A DNA stretch of 64,000 bases from Bacillota bacterium (GCA_009711615.1 VENI01000009.1:124001-188000), one strand, 5' to 3'; counted from the stretch's first letter, positions 43,634 through 52,688 are shown. The notes: generated by a model not told the origin, from the letters alone. Numbers and translations: made by a program.

Positions 43634-44263
43634 TTATTCTTCCCCCAGTTCTACAAATAATTGGGCTATGTTGGTTTTGGTAAATCGCCCCAATACTTCT
43701 AAATTATCGGACCCTTCTTCTAATGGGCGCACCACTGGTAGGCAATCCACCTCATGATTTAACAACCGGCGTGCTGCCAACCAAACCGAATCCTCAGGGT
43801 AAGCTACTACCACATTGGGCATTCTGGTCATAATAACACCCACCGGCAGTTTGTGAATATCCTGCCCGCCCATGGTGTTTTTCAAAAAGTCTTTTCTGGA
43901 GATTACCCCTTCCAGTTTGCTATCGTCACCAACAACTATTAATGTGCCCACATCCTCAATAAACATGGTAACAATAGCATCATATATGGAACAGTTTTCA
44001 TTAACTACCATGGGAACTGACTTCACTTCACCAACTTTTAACTTCTTCATTTTTTCTACAACGGCCTTCTCTGGTGTTTTACCGCTGTAAAAATAGCCCA
44101 CCCGTGGGCGTGCTTCCAATATACTGGCCATAGTTAGAATAGCCAAGTCCGGTCTTAGTGTTGCTCTAGTTAAATTAAGCTTTTCTGCAATATGCTCACC
44201 GGTGATGGGGCCTTCTTGCTTTACAATCTCAATGATTTTTAGCTGCCGCTCTGTTAATTCCAT
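43634..44263 (-). CDS. CcpN-like regulator (winged helix plus two CBS domains)
   Basis: 209 aa from the ATG at 44263, which lies 7 nt after GAGGAG; a GTG at 44278 is in frame but overlaps that site. N-terminal helix-turn-helix (RQLKIIEIVKQEGPITGEHIAEKLNLTRATLRPDL) followed by two CBS domains (VNENCSIYDAIVTMF and VVAYPEDSVWLAARRLL), the layout of Bacillus YqzB/CcpN. CcpN represses gluconeogenic genes. Here it is placed next to PPSR and ppdK, so control of pyruvate-PEP conversion by a nucleotide-sensing CBS pair is plausible. Confidence 0.92.
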   Translation of the reverse strand: MELTERQLKIIEIVKQEGPITGEHIAEKLNLTRATLRPDLAILTMASILEARPRVGYFYSGKTPEKAVVEKMKKLKVGEVKSVPMVVNENCSIYDAIVTMFIEDVGTLIVVGDDSKLEGVISRKDFLKNTMGGQDIHKLPVGVIMTRMPNVVVAYPEDSVWLAARRLLNHEVDCLPVVRPLEEGSDNLEVLGRFTKTNIAQLFVELGEE

Positions 44264-44371
44264 CCCATCACTCCTCACTTCTTGATGAATGTGTCATACT
44301 AATTATATTTGATATGTCTTAAAAAATCCCTTCTTTTTGTGAAAAAATATTTTTGTAGGTATTTTTTCTTT

Positions 44372-46447
44372 TTATGCCACAACTTTGGAGAAATCTGCCG
44401 AAACTTTCATTTTTTCGGCAAGGTTAAACAAAAGTGCCAATCGATTATCCCTCACACGCTCATCATTAACCATTACCATTGTTTGGTCAAAGAACTTATT
44501 GATAGGATCCAACAATTGGGCAATTTCGTTAAATACTGCCACATAATCCTTCTTCTCTAAGTGAGAAGCAGATTTTTCATTAAAGTCTAAATAGGCCTGA
44601 TGAAGATCTTTTTCCGCATCCTCTTGTAAAAGCTCTTCGTTAACTACTCCACCCTGAGATTTTTTAGCCAGGTTATTTACCCGGTTAAAAGCAGTGAGGA
44701 GATCATCAAAGGCTGGCTGGCGACGAAATTCAGACAACGCTTGACCGCGTTTCCATGCGTCTGCCATTACGTCAAAGCCTGCTTCCAAAACAGAATCCAC
44801 AGTGTCGTATGAGAACCCTCGATCAGAGAAGATGCCCTTAACACGTTGCTTAAAGAAATCTTGAATCTCTGACAGTACTTGATCCAAACTTAGTTTTAAT
44901 TCTTTATTATGATATTCACTATAGGCAAGTGAAATCATCTCATTTAAGGAGAGATTCAGATCTGCATCTAAAAGAATATAAGTTATGCCCAAAGCCTGCC
45001 TTCTTAAAGCATAAGGGTCCTGAGATCCGGTAGGCTGAATACCAATGGCAAAACAACCCACAATGCTATCTAGTTTCTCCGCCAGACTTAACAGTTGACC
45101 TTGAATGCTACCGGGTAAATCGTCACCGGCATAACGGGGCAAATAATGCTCAAAAACAGCTTCTGCCACTTCTTTATCCTCACCATTTTTCAATGCATAT
45201 TCGCGACCGATAATACCCTGCAGTTCCGGAAATTCATAGACCATGTTAGTAACCAGGTCTGCTTTGGCCAGGTATGCTGCCCTTTCTATCTGCTCTTTTG
45301 CATTTTCATCAACGCCCAGTCTTTCGGAGAGGGAATTGGCCAGTTTGGAGATGCGCTGCACCTTCTCATATACTGTACCCAGTTCCTCCAGCCACACTAC
45401 TTTCTTTAATTCCTTAACCCGGTCTACTAGCGGTTGTTTTAAGTCCTCCTTATAGAAAAACTCTGCATCTGCCAGGCGTGCTGCCAGAACCTTTTCATTA
45501 CCGGCAGTGACAATATCCAGGTGTTTTTCAGTACCGTTTCTTACTGTAATGAAATTGGGCATCAGTTTGCCGTTGGTGTCCATCACTGGAAAGTAGCGCT
45601 GGTGTTCACGCATGGGTGTTATTATCACTTCATCAGGCATGTTTAAATAGTGCTCAGCAAAACTACCCATTAAGGCAGTAGGATATTCTAATATGTTGGT
45701 TATCTCATCAAGTAAATCTTGATCAGATTGCACCTTACCATTAACACTCTCCGCCAATTGCTGTACCTGTTCCCAGATAACCCGACGCCGCTCTTCCCCG
45801 TCAACCATTACATATGCTTTTTTCATTAGTTCAAAGTAATGGATGGCATCGTTTACTTTTAGTGCACCTTCACTTAAAAAACGGTGGCCAAAAGTAAATC
45901 TGTTGCTGGCCAAATCTGCCACAGTAAAAGGAATTATGTCCTCACCAAACAGTGCTATTATCCAGTGAATGGGACGGGCAAAACGGTAATCTAAGTCTCC
46001 CCAGCGCATTGGCTTAGGGAAGCGCAGTCCGTTAATCAATTGCGGGGCTATTTCTGTCAAAACCTTTTCAGTGGAATGCCCTTCCTCTTTGACAATGGCA
46101 TACAAGTATTCTGCCTTGCCTAAATCCTTTACCACTAAGTCTTCCACAGAAACACCCTGACTGCGAGCAAATCCTTCCGCAGCCTTGGTGGGATTACCGT
46201 CAGCGTCAAAGGCTACCTTTAAGGCCGGCCCCTTAGCCTCTTTGGCCAACTCCTTCTGTTTCTCATCCAACTCTTTCACGTGCAGTACCAATCGGCGAGG
46301 AGTACCATAAGTTTTCATATCCTTATATTCAAGGCGCTGGTCAGCAAAAAATTCAGCCGCCATATCTTTAACTTGCTTTAAAGCAGGGTTGATAAAGCGG
46401 GCCGGTATTTCCTCCGTTCCAATCTCCAATAAAAAGTCTTTGGCCAT
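44372..46447 (-). CDS. glyS: glycine--tRNA ligase beta subunit
   Basis: 691-aa beta chain of the heterotetrameric alpha2beta2 glycyl-tRNA synthetase. Starts with MAKDFLLEIGTEEIPARFINPAL, contains the HD-like and anticodon-binding regions, and ends in the DALR-type domain (DQTMVMVNDERVRDNRLALL). It follows glyQ after 1 bp. Length is normal (about 690). It is expressed under the upstream T-box only if transcription passes the inserted element at 47355-47597. Confidence 0.97.
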   Translation of the reverse strand: MAKDFLLEIGTEEIPARFINPALKQVKDMAAEFFADQRLEYKDMKTYGTPRRLVLHVKELDEKQKELAKEAKGPALKVAFDADGNPTKAAEGFARSQGVSVEDLVVKDLGKAEYLYAIVKEEGHSTEKVLTEIAPQLINGLRFPKPMRWGDLDYRFARPIHWIIALFGEDIIPFTVADLASNRFTFGHRFLSEGALKVNDAIHYFELMKKAYVMVDGEERRRVIWEQVQQLAESVNGKVQSDQDLLDEITNILEYPTALMGSFAEHYLNMPDEVIITPMREHQRYFPVMDTNGKLMPNFITVRNGTEKHLDIVTAGNEKVLAARLADAEFFYKEDLKQPLVDRVKELKKVVWLEELGTVYEKVQRISKLANSLSERLGVDENAKEQIERAAYLAKADLVTNMVYEFPELQGIIGREYALKNGEDKEVAEAVFEHYLPRYAGDDLPGSIQGQLLSLAEKLDSIVGCFAIGIQPTGSQDPYALRRQALGITYILLDADLNLSLNEMISLAYSEYHNKELKLSLDQVLSEIQDFFKQRVKGIFSDRGFSYDTVDSVLEAGFDVMADAWKRGQALSEFRRQPAFDDLLTAFNRVNNLAKKSQGGVVNEELLQEDAEKDLHQAYLDFNEKSASHLEKKDYVAVFNEIAQLLDPINKFFDQTMVMVNDERVRDNRLALLFNLAEKMKVSADFSKVVA

Positions 46448-46448
46448 T

Positions 46449-47327
46449 TTATTTGTCCTCCTTTTTCAAGAGCGGATATCCTAGCTTTTCACGCTGTTCT
46501 ACATAAACTCTGGCACACAAACGGGCCAAATTACGTACCCGGGCAATGTAACCGGTACGCTCTGTAACACTAATTGCCCCCCTGGCATCCAAAAGATTGA
46601 ACGTATGAGAACATTTAAGTACATAATCATAAGCAGGCAATACTAACCCCTGCTCTGCAACGGTGGTTGCTTCCCTTTCGTACATATCGAAAAGTTTAAA
46701 CAACATCTCTACATTTGACACTTCGAAATTATAGGTGGAGTGTTCAACTTCACCCTGGTGGTGTACACCCCCGTAATTAATGCCATCCACCCATTCAATG
46801 TCAAAAACACTGTCCACACCCTGAATAAACATGGCAATACGCTCCAAGCCATAGGTTATTTCAGCTGAAACAGGTTTGCAATCTATACCACCACACTGCT
46901 GGAAGTAAGTAAACTGAGTAATTTCCATGCCATCCAGCCATACCTCCCAACCTAGGCCCCAGGCACCCAAAGTAGGGGATTCCCAGTTATCTTCCACAAA
47001 ACGAATGTCATGCTTGTCAGGATCTATACCAATTGCCCGCAAACTATCTAAATAAACATCTATTACATCATCTGGTGAAGGTTTTAATATTACCTGATAC
47101 TGATAATAATGTTGCAGGCGATTGGGGTTTTCACCATATCGCCCGTCCGTAGGGCGGCGTGAAGGCTCAACATAGGCAACCCTCCAAGGCTCAGGCCCTA
47201 ATGCCCGTAAAAACGTAGCCGGATTCATGGTTCCGGCACCTTTTTCAATGTCATAAGGCTGTTGAATAATACATTTTTGCTCCGACCAAAACTGGTTAAG
47301 AGCCAGTATTAACTGCTGAAAGTTCAT
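46449..47327 (-). CDS. glyQ: glycine--tRNA ligase alpha subunit
   Basis: 292-aa class II catalytic subunit. Motifs include [36 protein letters not shown] (motif 2), [10 protein letters not shown] and the [20 protein letters not shown]-terminal motif 3 region. The ribosome site GGGAGG precedes the ATG. With glyS it forms the synthetase. The gap to csaA contains a MITE-like element rather than regulatory sequence. Confidence 0.98.
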   Translation of the reverse strand: MNFQQLILALNQFWSEQKCIIQQPYDIEKGAGTMNPATFLRALGPEPWRVAYVEPSRRPTDGRYGENPNRLQHYYQYQVILKPSPDDVIDVYLDSLRAIGIDPDKHDIRFVEDNWESPTLGAWGLGWEVWLDGMEITQFTYFQQCGGIDCKPVSAEITYGLERIAMFIQGVDSVFDIEWVDGINYGGVHHQGEVEHSTYNFEVSNVEMLFKLFDMYEREATTVAEQGLVLPAYDYVLKCSHTFNLLDARGAISVTERTGYIARVRNLARLCARVYVEQREKLGYPLLKKEDK

Positions 47328-47354
47328 TTCTTTAGTATCCTCCCTTTAAGTTAG

Positions 47355-47597
47355 TGTTCGAAAAGGAGCACGAGAGACACGAGAAGTTCAAGGCGGCGAA
47401 AGCTTTGAGGAGCAGAGCGTATATGTAATACGTGAGCACCGCAAAAGCCGAGCCAACGCAGCTAAAAAGACGCGCTTTAATCAGTTCCCTTAGTGCGCGG
47501 CTTTTTGTACTTTGCTCCATAGCCTTTGCCATAAATATGGCAAAGATATATTCACAAAGTAGAATTCGTAGTGGATTTCGCGCGGACTTTTCGAACA
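47355..47597. mobile_element. MITE-like element between csaA and glyQ
   Basis: About 243 bp bounded by 11-bp terminal inverted repeats TGTTCGAAAAG (47355-47365) and CTTTTCGAACA (47587-47597). It encodes no transposase. An 88-codon minus-strand frame (47332-47598) spans nearly all of it and begins inside the repeat without a ribosome site, so the frame is probably incidental. Base composition is higher in GC than the flanks. No target-site duplication could be confirmed by eye. Confidence 0.6.
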
Positions 47598-47603
47598 TCC
47601 TTT

Positions 47604-47942
47604 TTAACTTATTCGCAAACCATTTTCCACCGATCGGTCAGGTTGTAGCAACACCACACTGCCATCACCCTGTACTGTTCCTAAAATTAGTATCTCTGAC
47701 ATAAATCTGCCCACTTGTCGAGGTGGAAAATTTACCACTGCCACCACCTGGCGATCTAAAAGATCATCCTTGCTGTACAAATCGGTAACCTGGGCACTTG
47801 ATTTTTTTACACCCACTTCATCACCAAAGTCAACCCACACTTTGTAAGCTGGATTTCGGGCTTCCGGAAAGTCCTCCACTTTTGTAACTGTGCCCACACG
47901 AATATCCACCTTAAAAAAATCATCTACTTTTACTTGCTCCAC
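47604..47942 (-). CDS. csaA: CsaA-like tRNA-binding domain protein
   Basis: 112-aa single OB-fold of the EMAP/Trbp111 type: VDDFFKVDIRVGTVTKVEDFPEARNPAYKVWVDFG and the C-terminal QVVAVVNFPPRQVGRFMSEILILG. CsaA of Bacillus is a chaperone-like secretion factor; the fold also binds tRNA elbows. It is the first gene behind a T-box leader, so its expression would follow uncharged tRNA, probably tRNA-Gly given glyQS downstream. Confidence 0.9.
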   Translation of the reverse strand: MEQVKVDDFFKVDIRVGTVTKVEDFPEARNPAYKVWVDFGDEVGVKKSSAQVTDLYSKDDLLDRQVVAVVNFPPRQVGRFMSEILILGTVQGDGSVVLLQPDRSVENGLRIS

Positions 47943-47962
47943 TTGATAACCCCCTGCTTTTT

Positions 47963-48000
47963 CATTCTGACTACTGGCTCCTGACTTCTAACTCCTAAAT
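47963..48000. repeat. heptamer repeat between csaA and its T-box
   Basis: Degenerate TTCTGAC/TCCTGAC/TTCTAAC heptamers filling the spacer between the T-box terminator and the csaA start; the only copy upstream rather than downstream of a gene. Confidence 0.6.
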
Positions 48001-48002
48001 AT

Positions 48003-48258
48003 AAAAAACCCCCCGTCCCTGCTCAGGGACGAGAGGTTACTCCCGCGGTTCCACCCTGGTTGGCTTAACACTAACTTAAAGATAAGCCCACCTTAAAATG
48101 TGCAAGTTTTACTCACTAGCAGTAATTCTGCTAGCTTTCCTCTTGCGGCTCTGGAATTCCTTTCGCACAAGCTGTTTTACCGGGCTTACACCATCCCCGG
48201 ATCGCTGAGAAAAACTCACTTAGCTACTCTTTCCTTCATTGCCAGATATATATTCTTA
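48003..48258 (-). promoter_or_regulatory. T-box riboswitch in front of csaA-glyQS
   Basis: Minus-strand leader with the T-box core AGGGTGGAACCGCGGG (complement near 48042-48057), the stem I apical motif GATGGTGTAAGCCCGG, a stem III CTAGCAG/CTGCTAG, and a terminator CGTCCCT/AGGGACG (48014-48031) followed by GG and six T. Pairing of TCTGG with CCAGA closes stem I and leaves GCGAAAGGA-A in the specifier position. GGA (Gly) is the most plausible specifier, but this is my own fold and uncertain. Uncharged tRNA would favour the antiterminator. Confidence 0.9.
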
Positions 48259-48266
48259 ACACAAAG

Positions 48267-48295
48267 ATTTTAGCCTAGGTTTATTCTTTTGTCAA
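48267..48295 (-). promoter_or_regulatory. promoter of the T-box transcript
   Basis: TTGACA (complement of 48290-48295), 17 bp, TAAAAT (complement of 48267-48272), immediately after the stop of the upstream gene. Confidence 0.85.
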
Positions 48296-48299
48296 GATT

Positions 48300-48728
48300 T
48301 TACTGATATAAACGAAAATCGTAATCGTTAATTTCTCCTTCTTCTTCAGTGCGTTCTATCTCTATGGAATAGTCATTAGCCATAGCAGCCATGGTTCCAA
48401 CAGCACCCAATACCGCCAATTCTGTATTATACAGTGCACCTACCAACCCCGCCACACCAAGTGAGGCAGGAAGATCCATCACTGTCTGGCCATCTTTTTT
48501 TATTTTGATACGAGTTTTTTGGCCCATATCCAAAACGCTTCTTAACTGCCCCACGGCTTCTTTACTGCGCCCCTGCAGCCTTTCCCTAATATGAAGATTA
48601 CCCTGCTCTAATTTAATAAGGGCCTGCACCACATCTCCATCAGTTTCATCCAAAGCATCCTTGGCTTCTTTATAACCTACCCCTAAACGAGCACGAATTA
48701 GATCAATTTTTTCTAAATCACTGGTCAT
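48300..48728 (-). CDS. DUF4342-type protein with UBA-like N-terminus
   Basis: 142 aa. The first 45 residues (IDLIRARLGVGYKEAKDALDETDGDVVQALIKLE) form a UBA/EF-Ts-N-like helix bundle. The second part has a hydrophobic stretch (ASLGVAGLVGALYNTELAVLGAVGTMAAMA) typical of DUF4342, followed by an acidic tail. Function unknown. In Firmicutes it often lies near recO or glyQS, as here. Confidence 0.75.
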   Translation of the reverse strand: MTSDLEKIDLIRARLGVGYKEAKDALDETDGDVVQALIKLEQGNLHIRERLQGRSKEAVGQLRSVLDMGQKTRIKIKKDGQTVMDLPASLGVAGLVGALYNTELAVLGAVGTMAAMANDYSIEIERTEEEGEINDYDFRLYQ

Positions 48729-48768
48729 ATTGTCACCCCTCCCATTTTCCTATTTATTATTTACCCCG

Positions 48769-49533
48769 TTAATGGGTGGTTTTATACAGGGCTTCCAAAA
48801 ATTCCAGTGATTTTGCCTTTCTTTCCAAGTGATACCGGGTCAGTGCCTTCATCACTGCTTTTAGTTCATTAAAATATGACCTTTCAATATTAAGTTTTGG
48901 CAATCCTCCAGGTTTGGTAACCAGTAGCTGGCGCAACAGATTTAATGTTTGACCGTTAATCCTTAGTACCTTTGAATCTACACCAGTACAATTTCCGCAC
49001 AACACTCCTCCGCTATTTGCACTAAATGTCAGTTTTCCCTTCACTTCTCCTCCACAGTTGACACAGTTTCCCAATTCCGGCAGATAACCCAACAATCCCA
49101 GCATTTTCAACTCAAATCCAGCCACCATTTTTTCTGCCTGGGGTATAGTTAGTTCAAGTTTATCCAGCCAGCCCATTGTGGTAAGCAATAAGATGTACAG
49201 AGGCTCGTTCTGCTCTTGCTCAGCTGTTAAACTGTCCAGCAACTCACAGATGTAAAAAGCCATCGTCATTTTTTCCAAATCGCTACGTAGATGACTATAA
49301 AATGTTAACCCCTCGCACTGGCTCAGGGAATCAATCTCCTGCCCTCGGTAAAGCAGCATTCGAGAATGACAAAATGGCTGTACCGCTCCTCGCCTTCTGC
49401 TGGCAGCCTTACCAACACCATAGGCAGCCACCCTTTGTTTGCCAAACTCCCGGGAATATATGGTTACAATTTTATCGGCTTCACGCATGGTCTTTAAACG
49501 CAGAACCACCGCTTCTACCTGGTATAGTTTCAC
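48769..49533 (-). CDS. recO: DNA repair protein RecO
   Basis: 254 aa. OB-fold N-terminus (VEAVVLRLKTMREADKIVTIYSREFGK), helical middle, and a C4 zinc finger CVNCGG ... CGNC. RecO anneals SSB-coated DNA and loads RecA with RecR. Start GTG. It belongs to the era-recO neighbourhood, separated here by mgtE, ubiX and two small genes. Confidence 0.95.
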   Translation of the reverse strand: MKLYQVEAVVLRLKTMREADKIVTIYSREFGKQRVAAYGVGKAASRRRGAVQPFCHSRMLLYRGQEIDSLSQCEGLTFYSHLRSDLEKMTMAFYICELLDSLTAEQEQNEPLYILLLTTMGWLDKLELTIPQAEKMVAGFELKMLGLLGYLPELGNCVNCGGEVKGKLTFSANSGGVLCGNCTGVDSKVLRINGQTLNLLRQLLVTKPGGLPKLNIERSYFNELKAVMKALTRYHLERKAKSLEFLEALYKTTH

Positions 49534-49698
49534 CCAGCTAACACCTCATAGGCTTTATAGTTGTTAATTAATAGTTCTACCTGACTAACTCATTTCCTTT
49601 TCAAACGGCTACAGACAGATTTCTTTTAGTAATAATTTTAATGGTGAAGGGGAAAATATCTCTAGCTTTACAGGTATTTAATTCAAGGAGGTTTCCAT

Positions 49699-50139
49699 AT
49701 GGAACTAAAATTTGCTGTGGAAAATAAGTTGGGAGTTACAAATGGTACCGTTTTAGAAGAAGCAGTAAAAGCCAACTTCGCCGGTGAAAACTCTGAAGTT
49801 GGCTGGTATCTGGCCGTTGCCCGCCAGGCCCAACGGGAAGGCTACCCTGAGGTGGCTGAAGTGTTAAAAACAATTGCGTGGGAAGAGGCTGAACACGCTG
49901 CCCGGTTTGGAGAATTAAACGGGGAAATTTCTGAAAGCACCAAAGAAAACATAGAAAAGGCTCTACAAGGCGAACAAAAGTCAAACCAAATGAAACGCGA
50001 AGCTGCACTAAAGGCAAAGGAAAATGACATTGACCCAGCACACGATTTCTTCGATGAAGCAGCCAAAGACGAGGCCCGCCACGCCCGAGCCCTAAAAGGC
50101 ATGCTGGATAGATATTTTAGTGATAAAATTATACAATAG
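49699..50139 (+). CDS. rubrerythrin-like ferritin-family protein
   Basis: 146 aa, diiron four-helix bundle with ExxH pairs: [24 protein letters not shown] and [13 protein letters not shown]. The C-terminal rubredoxin domain of classical rubrerythrin is absent. Such proteins reduce peroxide in strict anaerobes. AAGGAGG precedes the ATG. Monocistronic; a REP-like palindrome follows immediately and may act as its terminator. Confidence 0.92.
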   Translation: MELKFAVENKLGVTNGTVLEEAVKANFAGENSEVGWYLAVARQAQREGYPEVAEVLKTIAWEEAEHAARFGELNGEISESTKENIEKALQGEQKSNQMKREAALKAKENDIDPAHDFFDEAAKDEARHARALKGMLDRYFSDKIIQ

Positions 50140-50152
50140 ACTAAATTGGAAC

Positions 50153-50174
50153 GGCTCGGTGGGGGCACCGAGCC
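50153..50174. repeat. REP-like palindrome downstream of the rubrerythrin gene
   Basis: GGCTCGGTG-GGGG-CACCGAGCC followed by CTACATGATTTC. The same palindrome and flank recur at 51261-51284. Confidence 0.75.
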
Positions 50175-50193
50175 CTACATGATTTCATTGGTT

Positions 50194-50220
50194 TCATTCT
50201 TCATTCTGAATTCTTAATTA
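50194..50220. repeat. heptamer repeat at the 3' end of the small membrane protein
   Basis: TTCTTCA, TTCTGAA and TTCTTAA heptamers that run into the stop codon at 50214. Confidence 0.65.
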
Positions 50221-50423
50221 TTAATATTCACTATCTCACCGCCACCACCAAACAATATTGCGGAAATTATGATTAGGCGAAAGGCCTGCCAAAAGGTTAT
50301 TTCTTTAAGATTAAAAACCTGTGGCATGGTAATGTTCCATAAATACTGCAACAGGGCAGTAAACAGGAAAACTAATAAAACCACCAAAATTATTCCAGCA
50401 AAAAAACTACCTGCAAAACTCAT
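50214..50423 (-). CDS. hypothetical small membrane protein
   Basis: 69 aa with two membrane segments (about 5-28 and 45-58) around NITMPQVFNLKEITFWQAFRL. A GGGGAGGTG ribosome site lies about 10 nt before the ATG. The short segment LKEITFWQAFRLLIIS-type with preceding MPxVF is seen in small Firmicute membrane proteins of unknown role; I cannot name the family. The C-terminal residues (IVNINN) are derived from the heptamer repeat. Confidence 0.7.
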   Translation of the reverse strand: MSFAGSFFAGIILVVLLVFLFTALLQYLWNITMPQVFNLKEITFWQAFRLIIISAILFGGGGEIVNINN

Positions 50424-50594
50424 ATTTTAAACACCTCCCCTATTCAACTAATGAAACTATTAAATAATACTTTTTAATTTATTATATAACATAATAAAAC
50501 CGCATACATTGGGTGCTCTTATTGTTTAACAGTGTACTAAACACTTTTTATCGGTTAAAATATAGGGGATGTTTTTAACGAAAGGTGATGTTTA

Positions 50595-51188
50595 ATGCAT
50601 AATACAAAACGGATAGTAGTCGCCATCACCGGAGCCACTGGTGTGATATATGGGGTGACTCTTCTTGAACAATTAGAACACTTGGGAATTGAAACCCATT
50701 TAATTATCAGTCGCTGGGCAGCTCGCACCCTAGAACTGGAAATGGATATCGACCCCCAGCAGATAGCCAAAAAAGCTAGTGTTTTGCATCAGGAAGACAA
50801 CCTGGCAGCACCGGTCTCAAGCGGTTCTTTCCAGCATGACGGTATGGTGGTGTGTCCCTGCAGTATGAAAACCCTTGCTTCCATTTCCCATGGTTTTGGA
50901 GATAATCTTATTACCAGGGCAGCAGATGTAACCATTAAAGAACAACGTAAACTGGTACTTGTACCAAGGGAAACACCGCTATCTCCTATTCATTTGGAAA
51001 ACATGCTCAAATTAGCCCGCTTAAACGTTACAATCATGCCCCCGGCCATTGGATTTTACCAGCATCCCGACAGCCTGCAGCACGCAGTACAACAGTTCAC
51101 CGGCAGAATAATGGACATGCTTAATATACCTAATGATTTGGTGAACCGTTGGGGGGAGGAGCAATTAAGAATTAAGAATGAAGAATGA
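50595..51188 (+). CDS. ubiX: UbiX-like flavin prenyltransferase
   Basis: 197 aa. Makes prenylated FMN, the cofactor of UbiD-type decarboxylases. FMN-binding ITGATGVIYGVTLLE, LIISRWAARTLELE, the SMKTLASISHGFGDNLITRAADV block, and LVPRETPLSPIHLENMLKL. No ubiD partner lies within the window. The C-terminus is extended by residues encoded in the heptamer repeat region (EEQLRIKNEE), so the original stop may have been lost to the repeat. Confidence 0.93.
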   Translation: MHNTKRIVVAITGATGVIYGVTLLEQLEHLGIETHLIISRWAARTLELEMDIDPQQIAKKASVLHQEDNLAAPVSSGSFQHDGMVVCPCSMKTLASISHGFGDNLITRAADVTIKEQRKLVLVPRETPLSPIHLENMLKLARLNVTIMPPAIGFYQHPDSLQHAVQQFTGRIMDMLNIPNDLVNRWGEEQLRIKNEE

Positions 51189-51224
51189 AGAATGTTATGC
51201 ATGTTAACATGTATGATAGAACCC

Positions 51225-51284
51225 GGGCGGGCGTGCAAACCCGCCCCTACGTTTAAACAACGGCTCGGTGTCTCCACCGAGCCG
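51225..51284. repeat. two adjacent REP-like palindromes
   Basis: 51225-51246 GGGCGGG-N8-CCCGCCC followed by CTAC, like the GTAGGGGC core in the RAYT gene; 51261-51284 CGGCTCGGTG-TCTC-CACCGAGCCG, matching the element at 50153-50174 with the same downstream TACATGATTTC. They fill the space between ubiX and mgtE. Confidence 0.75.
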
Positions 51285-51306
51285 TACATGATTTCTTTGA
51301 TTTTCT

Positions 51307-51341
51307 ATTCTGACTCCTGAATTCTGAATTCTGTCTACTGA
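51307..51341. repeat. heptamer repeat downstream of mgtE
   Basis: Five tandem heptamers TTCTGAC/TCCTGAA/TTCTGAA/TTCTGTC/TACTGAT ending 3 bp from the mgtE stop codon. Confidence 0.75.
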
Positions 51342-51344
51342 TTT

Positions 51345-52688
51345 TCACAATATCAATAGGGTTGCTAACCCAAAATATATCACCATACTGGTAATGTCCA
51401 TTAGGGTGGCTATGAACGGGCCAGATGCCAGGGCCGGATCAAAACCTATTTTATCCATCATCACCGGTACCAAACTACCAAGAATGGTCGCTATTACTAT
51501 GGATATTGCCAGCGACAGGCCCACCACCAAACCTAAAATGGTGGACTGTTGCCATATATAGGCCATTACTGATAGCAATGTTCCGCACACCGTACCCACC
51601 AGCAAACCTACTTGGGTTTCTTTCCAAACCACCGCTCTTAGCTTATTTTTGCTTATCTCTCCCGTTGCTAAACCCCTTACCACTACTGTTAGAGACTGTG
51701 AAGCCGCGTTACCGGGGCCACCAGCCAAAGCTGTAATAAAAAAGGCCAGTGCTGTCATTTGTTCCAGGGTGGCTGAAAAGTTGTTAATTACATTCCCGGC
51801 CAATAGACCACCAAATAACAAACCAATTAGCCACGGTAGCCTTCTTCCTGCCCTGCTCCAGAAACTGGCTTCCATGTCCTGACCTTCCGGTTCTATGTTA
51901 CCAGCCAGGCGCATCATATCCTCAGTGGCTTCAGCTTCCATAACGTCCATCACATCATCAAAAGTAATAATGCCTAATAGTTGCATTTTATCGTTGACTA
52001 CTGGCACCGCCAGAAAGTCATATTTTGACATTATTTTGGCTACTTCTTCCTGGTCAGTGCGTACATGCACACTAAATATTTTGGTGCGCATAATGTTCTC
52101 TATCGTTACTTCCGGTTGGGCCACAATTAACTCTCTTAAAGATATTACCCCAACCAACTGCTCTTCATCATTAGTTACATATACGTAATAAACCGTTTCT
52201 GCATCAGGTGCGATTTCGCGCAATAAATTAATAGCTTCCGCGGCTGTTATATCCTGACGTACATCCACATACTCAGTGGCCATCAATCCACCGGCAGTGT
52301 CTACATCATACCGTAGTAGTTCCTTAATATCTTCCGCCTCAGCTACTTCCATCAGATTTAATAGAACGTCTTTTTGCTCTTCCGGCAGTTCACCCAGCAA
52401 GTCTGCCGCATCATCTGTAAACATCTGTCCCAGTATTTCTGCAGTGCGCCTGGGGCCTAACCCTTCCAGCAAGGGCGGTAATTCATCTCTATCCAATTGG
52501 AATAGAATGTCAGATGCCTTTCCATTATCCACCATACGCATTACTTTTATGCACTGGGGAAGCGGCAAGTTAGGGAGCAGTTCTGCAATATCGGCTGAGT
52601 GCAAATCTTTTAGACACTGACGCAGTTTATTAAGGGAGTTTTGTTCAAGACAGGTAATAACTTCCCATCTATCTTCTTTTCTCAGCAC
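51345..52688 (-). CDS. mgtE: magnesium transporter MgtE
   Basis: 447-aa Mg2+ channel/transporter. Cytosolic MgtE_N superhelix (about 1-130), two CBS domains (about 135-250, with YVYVTNDEEQLVGVISLREL and FLAVPVVNDKMQLLGIITFDDV), then five membrane spans from about 280 with the GGPGNAASQS ion-path motif. CBS domains sense cytosolic Mg2+ and gate the pore. Start is GTG at 52688, 9 nt from GAGGAG. Upstream there is no M-box riboswitch; instead a short ORF (52707-52802) and a hairpin covering this ribosome site suggest translational control. Confidence 0.97.
   Translation of the reverse strand: MLRKEDRWEVITCLEQNSLNKLRQCLKDLHSADIAELLPNLPLPQCIKVMRMVDNGKASDILFQLDRDELPPLLEGLGPRRTAEILGQMFTDDAADLLGELPEEQKDVLLNLMEVAEAEDIKELLRYDVDTAGGLMATEYVDVRQDITAAEAINLLREIAPDAETVYYVYVTNDEEQLVGVISLRELIVAQPEVTIENIMRTKIFSVHVRTDQEEVAKIMSKYDFLAVPVVNDKMQLLGIITFDDVMDVMEAEATEDMMRLAGNIEPEGQDMEASFWSRAGRRLPWLIGLLFGGLLAGNVINNFSATLEQMTALAFFITALAGGPGNAASQSLTVVVRGLATGEISKNKLRAVVWKETQVGLLVGTVCGTLLSVMAYIWQQSTILGLVVGLSLAISIVIATILGSLVPVMMDKIGFDPALASGPFIATLMDITSMVIYFGLATLLIL

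Noticed and set aside
47332-47598. 88-codon frame as a protein gene
   Set aside because: It starts inside a terminal inverted repeat without a ribosome site and spans the MITE-like element; treated as incidental.
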